From Rouxiella badensis (GTDB lineage: Bacteria > Pseudomonadota > Gammaproteobacteria > Enterobacterales > Enterobacteriaceae), in contig NZ_MRWE01000002.1 in NCBI RefSeq assembly GCF_002093665.1, forward strand, positions 1 through 64,000: DNA of 64,000 nucleotides, in the 5' to 3' direction. The translations under genes and the position numbers were made by a program. Numbering within the stretch: position 1 is the stretch's first letter; every line of letters begins with the position of its first letter. Shown one piece after another: positions 9,336-19,026 of this stretch. Below the pieces are notes generated by a model, which saw only the letters and a list, made by a program, of their open reading frames with translations, had not been told where the DNA came from and searched no databases.

Positions 9336-9362
9336 AAAAAGCGGGCTTTTGGCCCGCTTTTT
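9336..9362 (+). terminator. Terminator after holD-rimI
   Basis: An 11-bp stem (9336-9346 with 9352-9362), built on AAAAAGCGGGC and its complement, has a 5-nt loop and ends in a T-tract. It lies between rimI (plus) and tsgA (minus) and could act for both. Confidence 0.85.
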
Positions 9363-9379
9363 ACATTTCGACACTGGGG

Positions 9380-10558
9380 TTATTGATGGCCGTGCGTTCT
9401 GTGCTTGGTCACAAAACCGAGAATCACACACATCACGAACACCACGAAGTAAAGTCCGTTCGCCGTTGCCAGCGCTGCGTGTGCACCGCTGTGGGCGACG
9501 ATAGGGCCAGTAACAACGAAGGTCAGCATCGTGCCGACGGTGCCGCAGGTCAGAATAAAGTTCACCAGCTTCGGTGAGGAGACTTTGGTTTGCAGCGAGC
9601 CGAGGGTAATGATGGTGGTATAAATGGCGCTGGAAACGAAGCCAAGGCCGAGAATCGCGTAGGTCAGATGCGCCGGATTAGCGGTGGAGATGAACAGATA
9701 CATCGCCACGGTCGCCAGTGCGGTCAGCAGGGTTACGATGCGCTGTAGGTCGAAGAAACGCAGCACCACGCTGAACACCCACATACCAATCATGTACGAG
9801 GTCCAGAAATCACTGACCAGCTTACCGGCCTGATTGATGTCCAGGTTGAAGGTTTTGGTCACATACTCCGGCACCCACTGAATGAAGCCCAGCTGGCCGA
9901 GGATGTAGCACAGCGCCGCAATCGACAGGAACAGTACGCCAATCCCCCATTTCTCTTTCGCGACCGGCTGTGCGTTGGTGTCGCCTTTATTGCCCAGGAC
10001 CGGGAATTCGGCCATCAGCGTCAGCACAAAAATCGCCAGATAGATAACGCCGATGCAGGCATAGACCCAGTACCAGCCCACGCTGCGCGCCAGCAGTACG
10101 CCCGCAATTATTGGGAAAATCATGCCGGCCATGCTGAAGAAGGAGTCGGTAAACAGCAGGCGCGATCCGCGCTGGCGGCCTTCATAAATATGGGTTATCA
10201 GGAAGGTACCGATCGACATTGTGATGCCGCTGACCACCCCGAGTATGAACATGCACAGTGAGAAGACGCTGATACTTTTACTGAACATCAGGCCCGCGAC
10301 CGCCAGCACCATCAGCACGAAGCCGAAAATGAGCTGACGTTTCAGTGGGATAACTTCCATCAACCAGGCATTAAGGAAGATAGCTATCAGGATCCCGGCG
10401 TTCAGGAAGGTAAAGGTGTTGCTCATGCTGGAAACCGGCAGGCCGAAATATTCGGCGATATTGCCCATAACCATGCCGGTAACAATGACCAGTGCGCCGG
10501 TCAGGCCGTAAGAGAAAAAGCTGATCCAGGTGAGAAGCAATCGATTACTTTTAGTCAT
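9380..10558 (-). CDS. tsgA: Major facilitator superfamily transporter TsgA
   Basis: 392-residue, 12-segment inner-membrane protein of the FucP-like MFS branch. The N terminus [20 protein letters not shown], the [20 protein letters not shown] loop and the C-terminal [19 protein letters not shown] are characteristic of TsgA. The physiological substrate is not established; Salmonella tsgA was linked to tellurite/selenite and growth phenotypes. In E. coli tsgA sits near nirBD; here it occupies the slot between rimI and prfC where E. coli has yjjG. The start at 10558 was preferred over the open frame to 10651, because the extra residues are not family-like. Confidence 0.9.
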   Translation of the reverse strand: MTKSNRLLLTWISFFSYGLTGALVIVTGMVMGNIAEYFGLPVSSMSNTFTFLNAGILIAIFLNAWLMEVIPLKRQLIFGFVLMVLAVAGLMFSKSISVFSLCMFILGVVSGITMSIGTFLITHIYEGRQRGSRLLFTDSFFSMAGMIFPIIAGVLLARSVGWYWVYACIGVIYLAIFVLTLMAEFPVLGNKGDTNAQPVAKEKWGIGVLFLSIAALCYILGQLGFIQWVPEYVTKTFNLDINQAGKLVSDFWTSYMIGMWVFSVVLRFFDLQRIVTLLTALATVAMYLFISTANPAHLTYAILGLGFVSSAIYTTIITLGSLQTKVSSPKLVNFILTCGTVGTMLTFVVTGPIVAHSGAHAALATANGLYFVVFVMCVILGFVTKHRTHGHQ

Positions 10559-10986
10559 TAAGATACATCCTTGTGATGTATAAGAGGTTAAAAAAACGCA
10601 AAAAAAGAGTTCAGATAACAGCAGCACAGGCTGCCGAGTCATGCCGTACAACTTTTATTGGCCGATTATCCAGAAAGGAACGGACCAGTTTTGTGATGGG
10701 ACGGGTATTTTTAATGCAAGCCGTAAAGTTATGCAAAATTAATATGTGATTCAGGTCACGTTTTATTGAAAATTGCGAGAAATAAGGCCAATTTTCGCCC
10801 ATTTAAGCCGCCTCCCTCAATCTCCTTTTTCGCTGTTACGGCAGCGAATGTAAAAGCATTGATTGTCTATCCCTGCCAAATCATAGAAAATAGCCGGCTA
10901 TAACTTTTATTACCGCTTTGCCTGATGCCGTTCTGGCTAAAATCAATACCGATGCAGGGCGGACAACCGCAGAAACGTGGAAAAAC
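10559..10986. other. Divergent intergenic region tsgA/prfC
   Basis: 428 nt with no credible gene. It should contain the promoters of tsgA (minus) and prfC (plus). A good CRP-like half-site pair lies in the middle, listed separately. The rest is AT-rich, with no repeat or RNA motif that I recognise. Confidence 0.5.
10745..10760. promoter_or_regulatory. CRP-binding-site-like sequence
   Basis: TGTGATTCAGGTCACG matches the CRP core TGTGA-N6-TCACA at 9 of 10 defined positions. Its centre is about 194 bp upstream of tsgA and 234 bp upstream of prfC, so which gene it serves cannot be told. tsgA is the more likely target. Confidence 0.5.
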
Positions 10987-12576
10987 ATGTCTCCTAGTGA
11001 ATACGCCCTCGAAGTCGCCAAACGTCGCACCTTCGCCATTATCTCGCACCCCGATGCGGGTAAAACTACCATCACTGAAAAAGTACTGTTATTCGGACAG
11101 GCTATTCAGACCGCCGGTACGGTAAAAGGCCGTGGCTCTAACAACCACGCCAAGTCCGACTGGATGGAGATGGAAAAACAGCGTGGTATCTCGATTACCA
11201 CTTCCGTGATGCAGTTCCCTTACCGTAATGCGCTGGTTAACCTGCTCGATACCCCGGGGCACGAGGACTTCTCCGAAGATACCTACCGTACGCTGACCGC
11301 GGTTGACTGCTGCCTGATGGTAATCGACGCCGCGAAGGGCGTTGAGGATCGTACCCGTAAGCTGATGGAAGTGACCCGTCTGCGCGATACGCCGATCCTG
11401 ACCTTTATGAACAAGCTTGACCGCGACATCCGTGACCCGATGGAAGTCATGGACGAAGTGGAGCGCGAGCTTAAAATCGCCTGTTCGCCAATTACCTGGC
11501 CTATCGGCTGCGGCAAACTGTTTAAAGGGGTTTACCACCTCTATAAAGATGAAACCTATCTTTATCAGACCGGTAAAGGCCACACCATTCAGGAAGTTCG
11601 TATCGTTAAAGGATTGAACAATCCCGACCTCGATGCGGCTATCGGCGAAGAGCTGGCAGCGCAGCTGCGTGACGAGCTAGACCTGGTGCAGGGCGCTTCT
11701 CACGAGTTCGACCATGAAGCCTTCCTGAGCGGTGACCTGACGCCGGTGTTCTTCGGTACCGCGCTGGGTAACTTCGGCGTAGACCATATGCTCGACGGTC
11801 TGGTCGAGTGGGCGCCTGCGCCAATGCCGCGCAAAACCGACGTGCGCGAAGTCGTTGCCGCTGACGAGAAGTTCACTGGTTTTGTGTTCAAGATTCAGGC
11901 CAACATGGACCCGAAACACCGCGACCGCGTAGCCTTTATGCGCGTGGTGTCCGGTAAATACGAAAAAGGCATGAAGCTGCGCCAGGTTCGTACCGGTAAA
12001 GACGTGGTGATTTCCGACGCGCTGACCTTTATGGCCGGCGACCGTTCTCACGTTGAGGAAGCTTACCCGGGCGATATCATCGGTCTGCACAACCACGGCA
12101 CGATTCAGATTGGCGATACCTTTACTCAGGGTGAAAACATGAAGTTCACCGGTATCCCTAACTTTGCGCCAGAGCTGTTCCGCCGTATCCGTCTGCGTGA
12201 CCCGTTGAAGCAAAAGCAGTTGCTTAAAGGTCTGGTTCAGCTGTCGGAAGAGGGTGCGGTGCAGGTGTTCCGTCCGCTTATCAACAACGACCTGATCGTG
12301 GGAGCGGTGGGTGTGCTGCAGTTTGAAGTTGTCGTGGCGCGTCTGAAGAGCGAATACAACGTTGAGGCGATTTACGAGTCGGTCAACGTTTCTACCGCAC
12401 GTTGGGTTGAATGCTCAGACGTGAAGAAATTCGAAGACTTTAAGCGTAAGTGTGAGTTTAACCTGGCGCTGGACGGTGGGGACAACCTGACTTATATCGC
12501 ACCTACGATGGTTAACCTCAATATCACCAAAGAGCGTTATCCTGAGGTTGATTTCCGCAAAACGCGCGAGCATTAA
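10987..12576 (+). CDS. prfC: Peptide chain release factor 3 (RF3)
   Basis: Translational GTPase that removes RF1/RF2 from the ribosome after termination. It has 529 residues. The G domain carries P-loop SHPDAGKTT, switch region [17 protein letters not shown] and NKLDRD, followed by beta-barrel domains. The ATG at 10987 gives [20 protein letters not shown], aligning with the E. coli start; upstream in-frame codons back to 10918 are not family-like. Monocistronic, with its own terminator. Confidence 0.96.
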   Translation: MSPSEYALEVAKRRTFAIISHPDAGKTTITEKVLLFGQAIQTAGTVKGRGSNNHAKSDWMEMEKQRGISITTSVMQFPYRNALVNLLDTPGHEDFSEDTYRTLTAVDCCLMVIDAAKGVEDRTRKLMEVTRLRDTPILTFMNKLDRDIRDPMEVMDEVERELKIACSPITWPIGCGKLFKGVYHLYKDETYLYQTGKGHTIQEVRIVKGLNNPDLDAAIGEELAAQLRDELDLVQGASHEFDHEAFLSGDLTPVFFGTALGNFGVDHMLDGLVEWAPAPMPRKTDVREVVAADEKFTGFVFKIQANMDPKHRDRVAFMRVVSGKYEKGMKLRQVRTGKDVVISDALTFMAGDRSHVEEAYPGDIIGLHNHGTIQIGDTFTQGENMKFTGIPNFAPELFRRIRLRDPLKQKQLLKGLVQLSEEGAVQVFRPLINNDLIVGAVGVLQFEVVVARLKSEYNVEAIYESVNVSTARWVECSDVKKFEDFKRKCEFNLALDGGDNLTYIAPTMVNLNITKERYPEVDFRKTREH

Positions 12577-12614
12577 TCTGCCGCACGCGTTTTCAGCGTT
12601 TCAAATTTCTCCTA

Positions 12615-12638
12615 AAAGACGGCGCAAGAGCCGTCTTT
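12615..12638 (+). terminator. prfC terminator
   Basis: A 9-bp stem AAAGACGGC / GCCGTCTTT with a 6-nt loop is followed by a run of T. Confidence 0.85.
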
Positions 12639-12973
12639 TTTTATGATTTTTTTCTGAATATTAGTTTCATTGTGAAATTACTTTGCACATTTTTGTCGGT
12701 TTTTTCGCCTATAATGGCCTAAAATGCTCGGACTTATCTGTATTACAGGTTAATTAGCCATTCTTACTACAGTTTTGTTCATGGTCGGCTATATTAAATA
12801 AACGCACAACGAAAGGCAGGTTTAAACGCTGGCCTCGGGATTCTAAGTAGAGACTTGTGCTGATTTATTAGAATTCACAGTGAAGTGTCACAGTAATGAA
12901 TTTAAGTCGCCACGACCATGTGGTGTACAGAGTCCTAAATTTTTGGGCTCCCAAACTGTTAAGGAAGAAATCG
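12639..12973 (+). other. Upstream region and long leader of osmY
   Basis: About 335 nt between the prfC terminator and osmY, with no believable gene. A promoter-like TATAAT (12710-12715) lies about 260 nt before the start codon, so the mRNA would have a long leader. A long osmY leader is also reported for E. coli. The ribosome site AAGGAAG (12961-12967) is close to ATG 12974. Confidence 0.5.
12709..12716 (+). promoter_or_regulatory. Probable osmY -10 element
   Basis: CTATAATG is preceded by C and has no good -35 at the right distance. This is the pattern favoured by the stationary-phase sigma factor RpoS, which controls osmY in E. coli. Assignment is by analogy. Confidence 0.4.
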
Positions 12974-13573
12974 ATGAAAAAGTCTAATTTTGCATACTCA
13001 ATGATGGCCGTTGTTCTGGGTACCGCCCTGATGAGCGGTAGTGCACTGGCTGCAACCGCTGAAAGCACGATGAATTCTGCGGGTGCAAAAATCGATAGCT
13101 CCATGAAGAAAGTTGATGGCTACATGGGCGATAGCGCCACCACAGCAAAAGTTAAAAGCGCTTTGGTAGACGATAAAGCAATCAAAAGCACCGACATTTC
13201 AGTTAAAACAGACAATGGCGTCGTGACACTGAGCGGTTTCGTCGGCTCTCAGGCAGAAGCGGAACAAGCTGTCGCGGTAGCCACCAAAGTTGAAGGCGTT
13301 AAATCCGTCAGCGACAAATTGCATACTAAAGACAGCAAGACTCAGTCAGTGAAAGGCTATGCGGGCGACACCGCCACCACGACCTCCGTAAAAGCCAAAC
13401 TGCTGGCCGATGACATCGTGCCATCACGCATGGTTAAAGTTGAGACTACCGATGGCGTCGTTCAACTGTCAGGTACGGTAAAAGATCAGGCTCAGTCTGA
13501 CCGCGCTGAAAGCGTTGCCAAGACCGTTAGCGGCGTGAAGAGCGTCAAAAACGACCTGAAAGTTCAGCCTTAA
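12974..13573 (+). CDS. osmY: Periplasmic osmotically induced protein OsmY (two BON domains)
   Basis: Secreted periplasmic protein of 199 residues induced by osmotic stress and stationary phase in relatives; it acts as a chaperone-like envelope protein. The signal peptide is residues 1-26 (cleavage after SALA), followed by a linker and two BON domains at about 52-118 and 131-197. Each BON domain has the KSAL/KAKL...V..GVV.LSG pattern. The start at 12974 directly follows a good ribosome site; the open frame back to 12896 belongs to the leader. ytjA follows, as in E. coli. Confidence 0.94.
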   Translation: MKKSNFAYSMMAVVLGTALMSGSALAATAESTMNSAGAKIDSSMKKVDGYMGDSATTAKVKSALVDDKAIKSTDISVKTDNGVVTLSGFVGSQAEAEQAVAVATKVEGVKSVSDKLHTKDSKTQSVKGYAGDTATTTSVKAKLLADDIVPSRMVKVETTDGVVQLSGTVKDQAQSDRAESVAKTVSGVKSVKNDLKVQP

Positions 13574-13870
13574 TCCCTCTGAACGCGTTGCCTGCCCCAC
13601 GGTGGGCAACAACCCTGACAGTTCTTATTGTTAATTAGAAAGGTCAGCGGCTTATTAGTAGAAATTTTTGGAACCACGAGTACTGAATAAAATAGAACGA
13701 TTAACGATTTTTTTACCTGAAAAATCACTGAGTTTTCATCCGTTTTGTTTTTTTCAAGCTATCTTTAATACTGTACATCTTATTAAGTATCTACAGTAAT
13801 AGCCGTTATTCAGGACGCATTTGTTAACCGAGTGACGTACGAATATTTTAAATAGGGTAAGGAGAAGCTT

Positions 13871-14032
13871 ATGTTTCGTTGGGGTATTATATTTCTTATC
13901 ATCGCGTTAATCGCGGCAGCTCTTGGTTTCGGTGGACTGGCAGGTACAGCGGCCTGGGCTGCAAAAGTGGTCTTCGTAGTCGGTATCATCCTGTTCCTGG
14001 TGAGCCTGTTTACCGGTCGTAAGCGTTTATGA
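13871..14032 (+). CDS. ytjA: DUF1328 small membrane protein YtjA
   Basis: A 53-residue protein beginning [19 protein letters not shown] and ending GRKRL, with two hydrophobic segments. It is near-identical to E. coli YtjA (DUF1328, YtjA/UPF0391). A strong ribosome site (GGAGAAG) lies 4 nt before ATG 13871. The function is unknown; in relatives it is expressed with osmY under stress. It sits between osmY and yjjU, as in E. coli, with 297 nt separating it from osmY, so it probably has its own promoter. Confidence 0.93.
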   Translation: MFRWGIIFLIIALIAAALGFGGLAGTAAWAAKVVFVVGIILFLVSLFTGRKRL

Positions 14033-14293
14033 CGCTGTGAAGACTAAAGGATAAACTGATATTTATCTGATATTTCCCGGAGATTAAAAGGAATAACCTC
14101 GTAAGGCGCAGGGACGTAATGGAAGAGCCTGATGTTATTCATAAGCGTTATTTCCCATGCCGTATCCATGATGGAAACTGCACCTGATTTACAGGAAGTA
14201 ACGATTTAATCTCCGGGATTTTGCAAGAAAGTGACGGATCGGTAAAAGACGGAGTATGCTCATCACAAAGAAGTGATTTTTGAGGAGTCTTCG

Positions 14294-15553
14294 TTGGGAT
14301 ACAGAATACCGGTCACGCTGGGTAACATTGAGCCCCTGGCCTATAAACCCTACATGCCGGGTAAAATCGCGTTGGTTTGTGAAGGCGGCGGGCAACGAGG
14401 CATCTTCACAGCGGGTGTGCTGGATGAATTTCAGCGTGCAGGCTTCAATCCATTTGATCTCCTGATCGGCAGTTCTGCCGGTGCTCAAAACCTTTCAGCG
14501 TATATATGCGGTCAGCCAGGCTACGCCCGGCGAGTCATCACGCGCTACACCACCAGCCCTAATTTCTTCAATCCTCTGCGATTTGTGCGCGGTGGACACC
14601 TTATCGATCTCGATTGGTACATTGATACTATTTCTAAAACCATGCCGCTGGCGATAGACACCGCCGAAAAGCTGCTGATTGATGGCCGGGAATTCCTGAT
14701 GTGTGCCTGTCGCAGTGACGACTATGAGCCCAACTATTTTGCCCCCACCCGCGACAGCTGGCTGCCGGTGATTAAGGCCTCGAGCGCGATTCCGGGTTTC
14801 TACCGCATGGGCGTGGACCTCGACGGTATCAGCTATCAGGATGGCGGCATTAGCGATGCGATTCCCGTTGAGGAAGCCTACCGTCGCGGCGCCGACACGA
14901 TTGTGGTTATCCGCACCGTGCCTTCCGCGATGTTCTATACGCCGCAGTGGATGAAACGTATGGAGCAGTGGCTGAGCGAGAGCAGCCTGCAACAGCTGGT
15001 GCACATGGTGCAGCATCATGAAAAGAGCTATCACCGTATTCAGCAGTTTATCGAGAACCCCCCTGGCAACCTGCGTATCTTTGAAATCTTCCCGCCGAAG
15101 CCGTTGGCCAGTCATGCGCTGGGCAGTCGCTTACCGGCTCTGAACCAGGATTATCACCTCGGACGCCGCTGCGCGCGCTATTTCTTGTCGATTGCCTCGC
15201 ACTGGCTCATGCAGCGTGAAAATGACCAGCCGCTGCCGATCATGACTCCGCGTCCGAGAAGACCGCAGATAGTCGTGCCACCGATTGTCTCGCCTGAGAT
15301 TGAATTGCCGGTTAGCCCGGTGGCGGCTGCAAATCAGTCTGACCTGATTATTCCTGATACTGCCGTGGCCGATGCCCGCCTTGCTGACCCGATTGCGCTG
15401 TCTGATAGCGGTAGCGAGAGTCCTTTCCTGCAAGCGGTTAATGCCTTTAAGGACGATATTTCAACCGCCATCAGCGCGCTCGCAGTCAGAAAATCAGCTT
15501 CTGAGATTTCCGTCGAGCGGCCAAAGACTGAGGGAGAAGGAGACAAGCTGTGA
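14294..15553 (+). CDS. yjjU: Patatin-like phospholipase family protein YjjU
   Basis: 419-residue cytoplasmic patatin-fold hydrolase. The oxyanion loop GGGQRG (31-36), nucleophile Ser61 in GSSAG, and catalytic Asp183 in DGG form the expected Ser-Asp dyad. The proposed start is TTG at 14294: GAGGAG (14282-14287) is correctly spaced before it, and the product MGYRIPVTLGNIEPL aligns with E. coli MGQRIPVTLGNIAPL. A GTG at 14273 would put the ribosome site inside the gene. The C-terminal 100 residues are Pro/Ser-rich and variable. The stop overlaps the yjjV start by 4 nt. Confidence 0.88.
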   Translation: MGYRIPVTLGNIEPLAYKPYMPGKIALVCEGGGQRGIFTAGVLDEFQRAGFNPFDLLIGSSAGAQNLSAYICGQPGYARRVITRYTTSPNFFNPLRFVRGGHLIDLDWYIDTISKTMPLAIDTAEKLLIDGREFLMCACRSDDYEPNYFAPTRDSWLPVIKASSAIPGFYRMGVDLDGISYQDGGISDAIPVEEAYRRGADTIVVIRTVPSAMFYTPQWMKRMEQWLSESSLQQLVHMVQHHEKSYHRIQQFIENPPGNLRIFEIFPPKPLASHALGSRLPALNQDYHLGRRCARYFLSIASHWLMQRENDQPLPIMTPRPRRPQIVVPPIVSPEIELPVSPVAAANQSDLIIPDTAVADARLADPIALSDSGSESPFLQAVNAFKDDISTAISALAVRKSASEISVERPKTEGEGDKL

Positions 15554-16341
15554 AGCCGGGATTGATAGACACTCACTGCCATTTTGATTTCCCTCCCTTC
15601 AGCGGTAACGAAGTTCAGAGTCTGCAAATGGCTGCCGAAGCGGGCGTTAACCAATTGATTGTGCCGGCGGTCGAGTCAGCACATTTTGCCCGCATCGAGG
15701 CGCTAGCCGAAAAACATCCTCAGGTTTTTGCCGCATTGGGGTTGCACCCTATCTGTATCGCCTCGCACAGCGAAGCCTGCCTTGAGAAGCTGGACCAACG
15801 TTTATCTGCACAGAATGAAAAGGTCGTCGCCCTGGGCGAAACCGGATTAGACCTTTATATGGAAACGCCGATGTTTGATAAACAGCAGCGTTTCCTGCGG
15901 GCGCAGTTCAAGCTGGCGAAGCAGTACAACCTGCCGATTATCCTTCATTCGCGGCGCACCCATGACCCCCTTGCCGCCATGCTGCGTAAAGCCGCACTCC
16001 CGGCAACGGGCGTGGTGCATGGTTTTGCCGGCAGCCTGTCGCAGGCCGAAGCCTTCGTGCGCCTTGGTTTCTCGATAGGCGTCGGTGGGACTATCACCTA
16101 TGAGCGGGCGCATAAAACCCGTCAGGTGATGGCCAGGCTACCGCTTTCTTCGCTGTTGCTGGAGACCGATGCACCGGATATGCCGTTACAGGGCTTTCAG
16201 GGAGAGCCGAACCGACCCGAGCGGGCGGCCAGAGTCTTTACCGTGCTGTGCGAACTTCGTAATGAATCGCCAGAAGAGATTGCTCAGGCGCTGCGCGAAA
16301 ATACCCGTCGTCTCTTTAATCTCAATGTCCCCCCTCAATGA
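15550..16341 (+). CDS. yjjV: TatD-family metal-dependent hydrolase YjjV
   Basis: 263-residue TIM-barrel metallohydrolase, probably a 3'-5' DNA exonuclease like other TatD proteins. Metal ligands are visible in DTHCHFD (His9, His11), GETGLD, the ILHSRR His, the VVHGFAG His and the ETDAP Asp. The GTG start lies in a GTGA overlap with the yjjU stop, so the pair is coupled. E. coli has yjjW-yjjI after this gene; they are absent here, and the deo control region begins 5 nt after the stop codon. Confidence 0.93.
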   Translation: MKPGLIDTHCHFDFPPFSGNEVQSLQMAAEAGVNQLIVPAVESAHFARIEALAEKHPQVFAALGLHPICIASHSEACLEKLDQRLSAQNEKVVALGETGLDLYMETPMFDKQQRFLRAQFKLAKQYNLPIILHSRRTHDPLAAMLRKAALPATGVVHGFAGSLSQAEAFVRLGFSIGVGGTITYERAHKTRQVMARLPLSSLLLETDAPDMPLQGFQGEPNRPERAARVFTVLCELRNESPEEIAQALRENTRRLFNLNVPPQ

Positions 16342-16345
16342 TGTG

Positions 16346-16363
16346 ATGTTATTTAAATAACAT
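16346..16363. promoter_or_regulatory. DeoR-type operator, copy 1
   Basis: ATGTTATTTAAATAACAT is a perfect 18-bp palindrome. Its TGTTA...TAACA arms equal those of the E. coli DeoR operator (TGTTAGAATTCTAACA), but the six central bases differ. It overlaps a possible -35 element. Confidence 0.7.
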
Positions 16364-16429
16364 TTACACTCGGCAATATTGGCCTTTTATAACTCTAATT
16401 TGTGATTTTTGCCGTAGTCTCTCCTAAAA

Positions 16430-16447
16430 ATGTTATTTAAATAACAT
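16430..16447. promoter_or_regulatory. DeoR-type operator, copy 2
   Basis: Exact repeat of the 18-bp palindrome at 16346-16363. The centres are 84 bp apart, eight helical turns at 10.5 bp, suiting a repression loop. Confidence 0.7.
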
Positions 16448-16608
16448 GTCGCGGTGGGGTAAAATCCTCTCATGAAGCGCGTTACCCGCATCAGCGATTG
16501 TCATGATTCGGGTATACACTTTTACTCTATGCCCGAAGGTGGGTATACGGCTATAACGTGATGTGAATCTCATTTTTTTGAGTAACGTTGCAATCAAATT
16601 TCATTTTG

Positions 16609-16624
16609 TGTGAAATACTGCACA
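16609..16624. promoter_or_regulatory. CRP site of the second deo promoter
   Basis: TGTGAAATACTGCACA matches TGTGA-N6-TCACA at 9 of 10 positions. It lies about 40 bp upstream of AT-rich sequence that could be a -10 region, the class II spacing of E. coli deoP2. A CytR-like octamer lies 15 nt upstream. Confidence 0.6.
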
Positions 16625-16732
16625 CCATAAATGGCGTAAACCTGTTCAAATTATCCCAACAGGTGACGGATTGTCCCGGCTGTGTGCCCAGTTTTGACGG
16701 CCTGTCAGAATTGAAAATTGTTGGAGAGTGTT

Positions 16733-17512
16733 ATGACTGATTTACTCGCAGCGGCGCAGCGCGCACTGAATCTGATGGATTTAACCACCCTGAACGAAGA
16801 CGATACCGACGCGAAGGTGATTGCTCTGTGTCAGCAGGCTAAAAGCCCGGCGGGCAATACGGCGGCTATCTGTATCTATCCACGGTTTATTCCCGTTGCG
16901 CGCAAAGCGCTGCGCGAGCAAGGCACGCCGGACGTACGCATTGCGACCGTGACCAACTTCCCGCACGGCAATGACGATATCGAGATTGCGCTGGCCGAGA
17001 CACGCGCGGCGATTGCCTACGGCGCAGACGAAGTCGACGTGGTCTTCCCTTACCGTGCCTTGATAGCCGGTAACGAGCAGGTGGGTGCAGAGCTGGTAAA
17101 AGTGTGCGCAGAGGCCTGTCATGACGCCAACATTCTGCTGAAAGTGATCGTCGAAACCGGTGAGCTCAAGCAGGAATCACTGATCCGCAAAGCTTCCGAG
17201 ATTGCCATCAAGGCGGGGGCAGACTTTATCAAGACCTCAACCGGCAAGGTGCCTGAAAATGCGACCCTGCGCAGCGCTGAGCTGATGCTGAACGTCATCA
17301 AAGACATGAACGTTGCCGAGTCCGTTGGTTTTAAACCTGCCGGCGGCGTGAAAACCGCAGAAGACGCCGCGCAGTATCTGGCGCTGGCTGACAATATTTT
17401 GGGCCGTGAATGGGCCGATGCCCGCCACTTCCGCTTTGGCGCCTCCAGCCTGTTGGCGAGCCTGCTGACCACGCTTGGCCATCAGGGACAGAAGTCCGGC
17501 AGCGGCTACTGA
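16733..17512 (+). CDS. deoC: Deoxyribose-phosphate aldolase
   Basis: Cleaves 2-deoxyribose 5-phosphate to glyceraldehyde 3-phosphate and acetaldehyde. The 259-residue TIM-barrel class I aldolase has Schiff-base Lys167 ([11 protein letters not shown]), a second active-site Lys in GFKPAGG, and Asp102 in [13 protein letters not shown] 16733 is preceded by GGAGAG and gives the family N terminus [20 protein letters not shown]. It is the first gene of deoCABD; transcription is probably controlled by the palindromes and CRP site upstream. Confidence 0.97.
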   Translation: MTDLLAAAQRALNLMDLTTLNEDDTDAKVIALCQQAKSPAGNTAAICIYPRFIPVARKALREQGTPDVRIATVTNFPHGNDDIEIALAETRAAIAYGADEVDVVFPYRALIAGNEQVGAELVKVCAEACHDANILLKVIVETGELKQESLIRKASEIAIKAGADFIKTSTGKVPENATLRSAELMLNVIKDMNVAESVGFKPAGGVKTAEDAAQYLALADNILGREWADARHFRFGASSLLASLLTTLGHQGQKSGSGY

Positions 17513-17605
17513 TAACCCCTGCGAGGCGGCGGCGCGTTGCTGCATGCCTCGTTTTTTACTGCTGATATTGTGCTGTCCTCTCTGTATCCAAACTGGGGTG
17601 TGAAC

Positions 17606-18943
17606 GTGGCTTCTGTACAAAAAACCTTTCTGGCTCAGGAAATTATTCGCAAGAAACGTGACGGACAACCGTTAAGTGAAGAAGAAATTCGTTTCTTTAT
17701 TAATGGTGTTCGCGACAGCAAGGTTTCTGAAGGTCAAATTGCCGCGCTGGCAATGACTATCTATTTCAATGATATGAACATGGATGAACGCGTAGCGCTA
17801 ACTATGGCGATGCGCGATTCCGGCACAGTGTTGAACTGGAAGCCTCTGGCGCTTAACGGGCCGATTGTCGATAAGCACTCTACCGGCGGCGTGGGTGATG
17901 TTACCTCGCTGATGCTCGGGCCGATGGTTGCCGCCTGCGGTGGCTATGTGCCGATGATTTCGGGTCGTGGTCTGGGCCACACCGGCGGTACGCTCGACAA
18001 ACTCGAGAGTATTCCAGGATTCGACATTTTCCCCGACGATGAGCGCTTCAGAAAGATTATTCAGGACGTCGGTATCGCGATTATAGGACAGACCAGCTCG
18101 CTGGCGCCTGCCGACAAACGCTTCTATGCGACCCGCGATATCACCGCGACGGTAGATTCGATTCCGCTGATCACCGCCTCTATTCTGGCGAAGAAACTGG
18201 CTGAGGGGTTGGATGCGCTGGTCATGGACGTTAAAGTTGGCTCCGGCGCGTTTATGCCGACCTTCGAACTGTCGCAGGATCTGGCGCAGGCGATTGTTGA
18301 CGTCGCCAACGGCGCAGGTTGCAAAACCACCGCTCTGCTGACCGACATGAATCAGGTGCTGGCCTCCAGCGCAGGCAACGCGGTAGAAGTGCGTGAAGCG
18401 GTCCGCTTCCTGACCGGTGAATACCGTAGCCCGCGTCTATTCGAGGTGACCATGGCGCTGAGCGTCGAGATGCTGCTTTCCTCGGGATTAGCGCAGGACG
18501 ACGCGGATGCTCGCCGTAAACTGCAGGCGGTGCTCGACAACGGCCGTGCGGCGGAAGTCTTTGGTAAAATGGTGGCGGCGCAGAAAGGTCCGACAGACTT
18601 TGTAGAAAATTATGACCGCTATCTGCCTCAGGCGACCCTGAGCAAGAGGGTGTATTCAGAAAGGACCGGGATTGTTACCTCAATGGATACCCGCGCCCTG
18701 GGTATGAGCGTTGTGGCACTTGGCGGCGGACGTCGCCGTGCCAGCGACGCTATCGATTACAGCGTTGGGTTAACCCATATGGCGCGCCTCGGCCAGCAGG
18801 TTGATACTCAGCAGCCTCTGGCAATGATCCACGCCAACAGTGAAGAAGCCTGGCAACAGGCTGCCGATGCGGTACGTTCGGCCATCGTGTTGAGCGACGA
18901 GGCGCCAGAGACGCTGCCGGTGGTTTATCGCCGTATTAGCTGA
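17606..18943 (+). CDS. deoA: Thymidine phosphorylase
   Basis: Phosphorolyses thymidine and deoxyuridine to base plus deoxyribose 1-phosphate; cytosolic homodimer. The family signature [25 protein letters not shown] and the [16 protein letters not shown] motif are present. The exact start is uncertain: GTG 17606 (445 residues) has GGGG 7 nt upstream and adds seven residues before the conserved [16 protein letters not shown] 17600 is nearly as good, and the frame is open to 17537. It lies 93 nt after deoC in the same operon. Confidence 0.95.
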   Translation: MASVQKTFLAQEIIRKKRDGQPLSEEEIRFFINGVRDSKVSEGQIAALAMTIYFNDMNMDERVALTMAMRDSGTVLNWKPLALNGPIVDKHSTGGVGDVTSLMLGPMVAACGGYVPMISGRGLGHTGGTLDKLESIPGFDIFPDDERFRKIIQDVGIAIIGQTSSLAPADKRFYATRDITATVDSIPLITASILAKKLAEGLDALVMDVKVGSGAFMPTFELSQDLAQAIVDVANGAGCKTTALLTDMNQVLASSAGNAVEVREAVRFLTGEYRSPRLFEVTMALSVEMLLSSGLAQDDADARRKLQAVLDNGRAAEVFGKMVAAQKGPTDFVENYDRYLPQATLSKRVYSERTGIVTSMDTRALGMSVVALGGGRRRASDAIDYSVGLTHMARLGQQVDTQQPLAMIHANSEEAWQQAADAVRSAIVLSDEAPETLPVVYRRIS

Positions 18944-19026
18944 CGGCGTTGGCCCGGTTAACCCATTCACCAAAAGCGGCGGCCGTGCTGCCGCTTGCAA
19001 CGCGTATTAATGCGCAGGAGAGCAAA

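Larger units (their letters stand above)
16342..16732 (+). promoter_or_regulatory. deo operon control region
   Basis: 390 nt upstream of deoC with no gene. From left to right it holds palindrome 1 (16346-16363), a possible promoter (TTTACA 16363-16368 with TATAAC 16388-16393, spacing 19), palindrome 2 (16430-16447), a weak TGTGA half-site at 16562, GTTGCAAT (16587-16594, like the CytR octamer GTTGCATT) and a CRP-like site (16609-16624). AT-rich sequence near 16647-16654 could be the -10 of a second promoter. This reproduces the logic of the E. coli deoP1 (DeoR) and deoP2 (DeoR, CytR, CRP) promoters. Confidence 0.7.
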
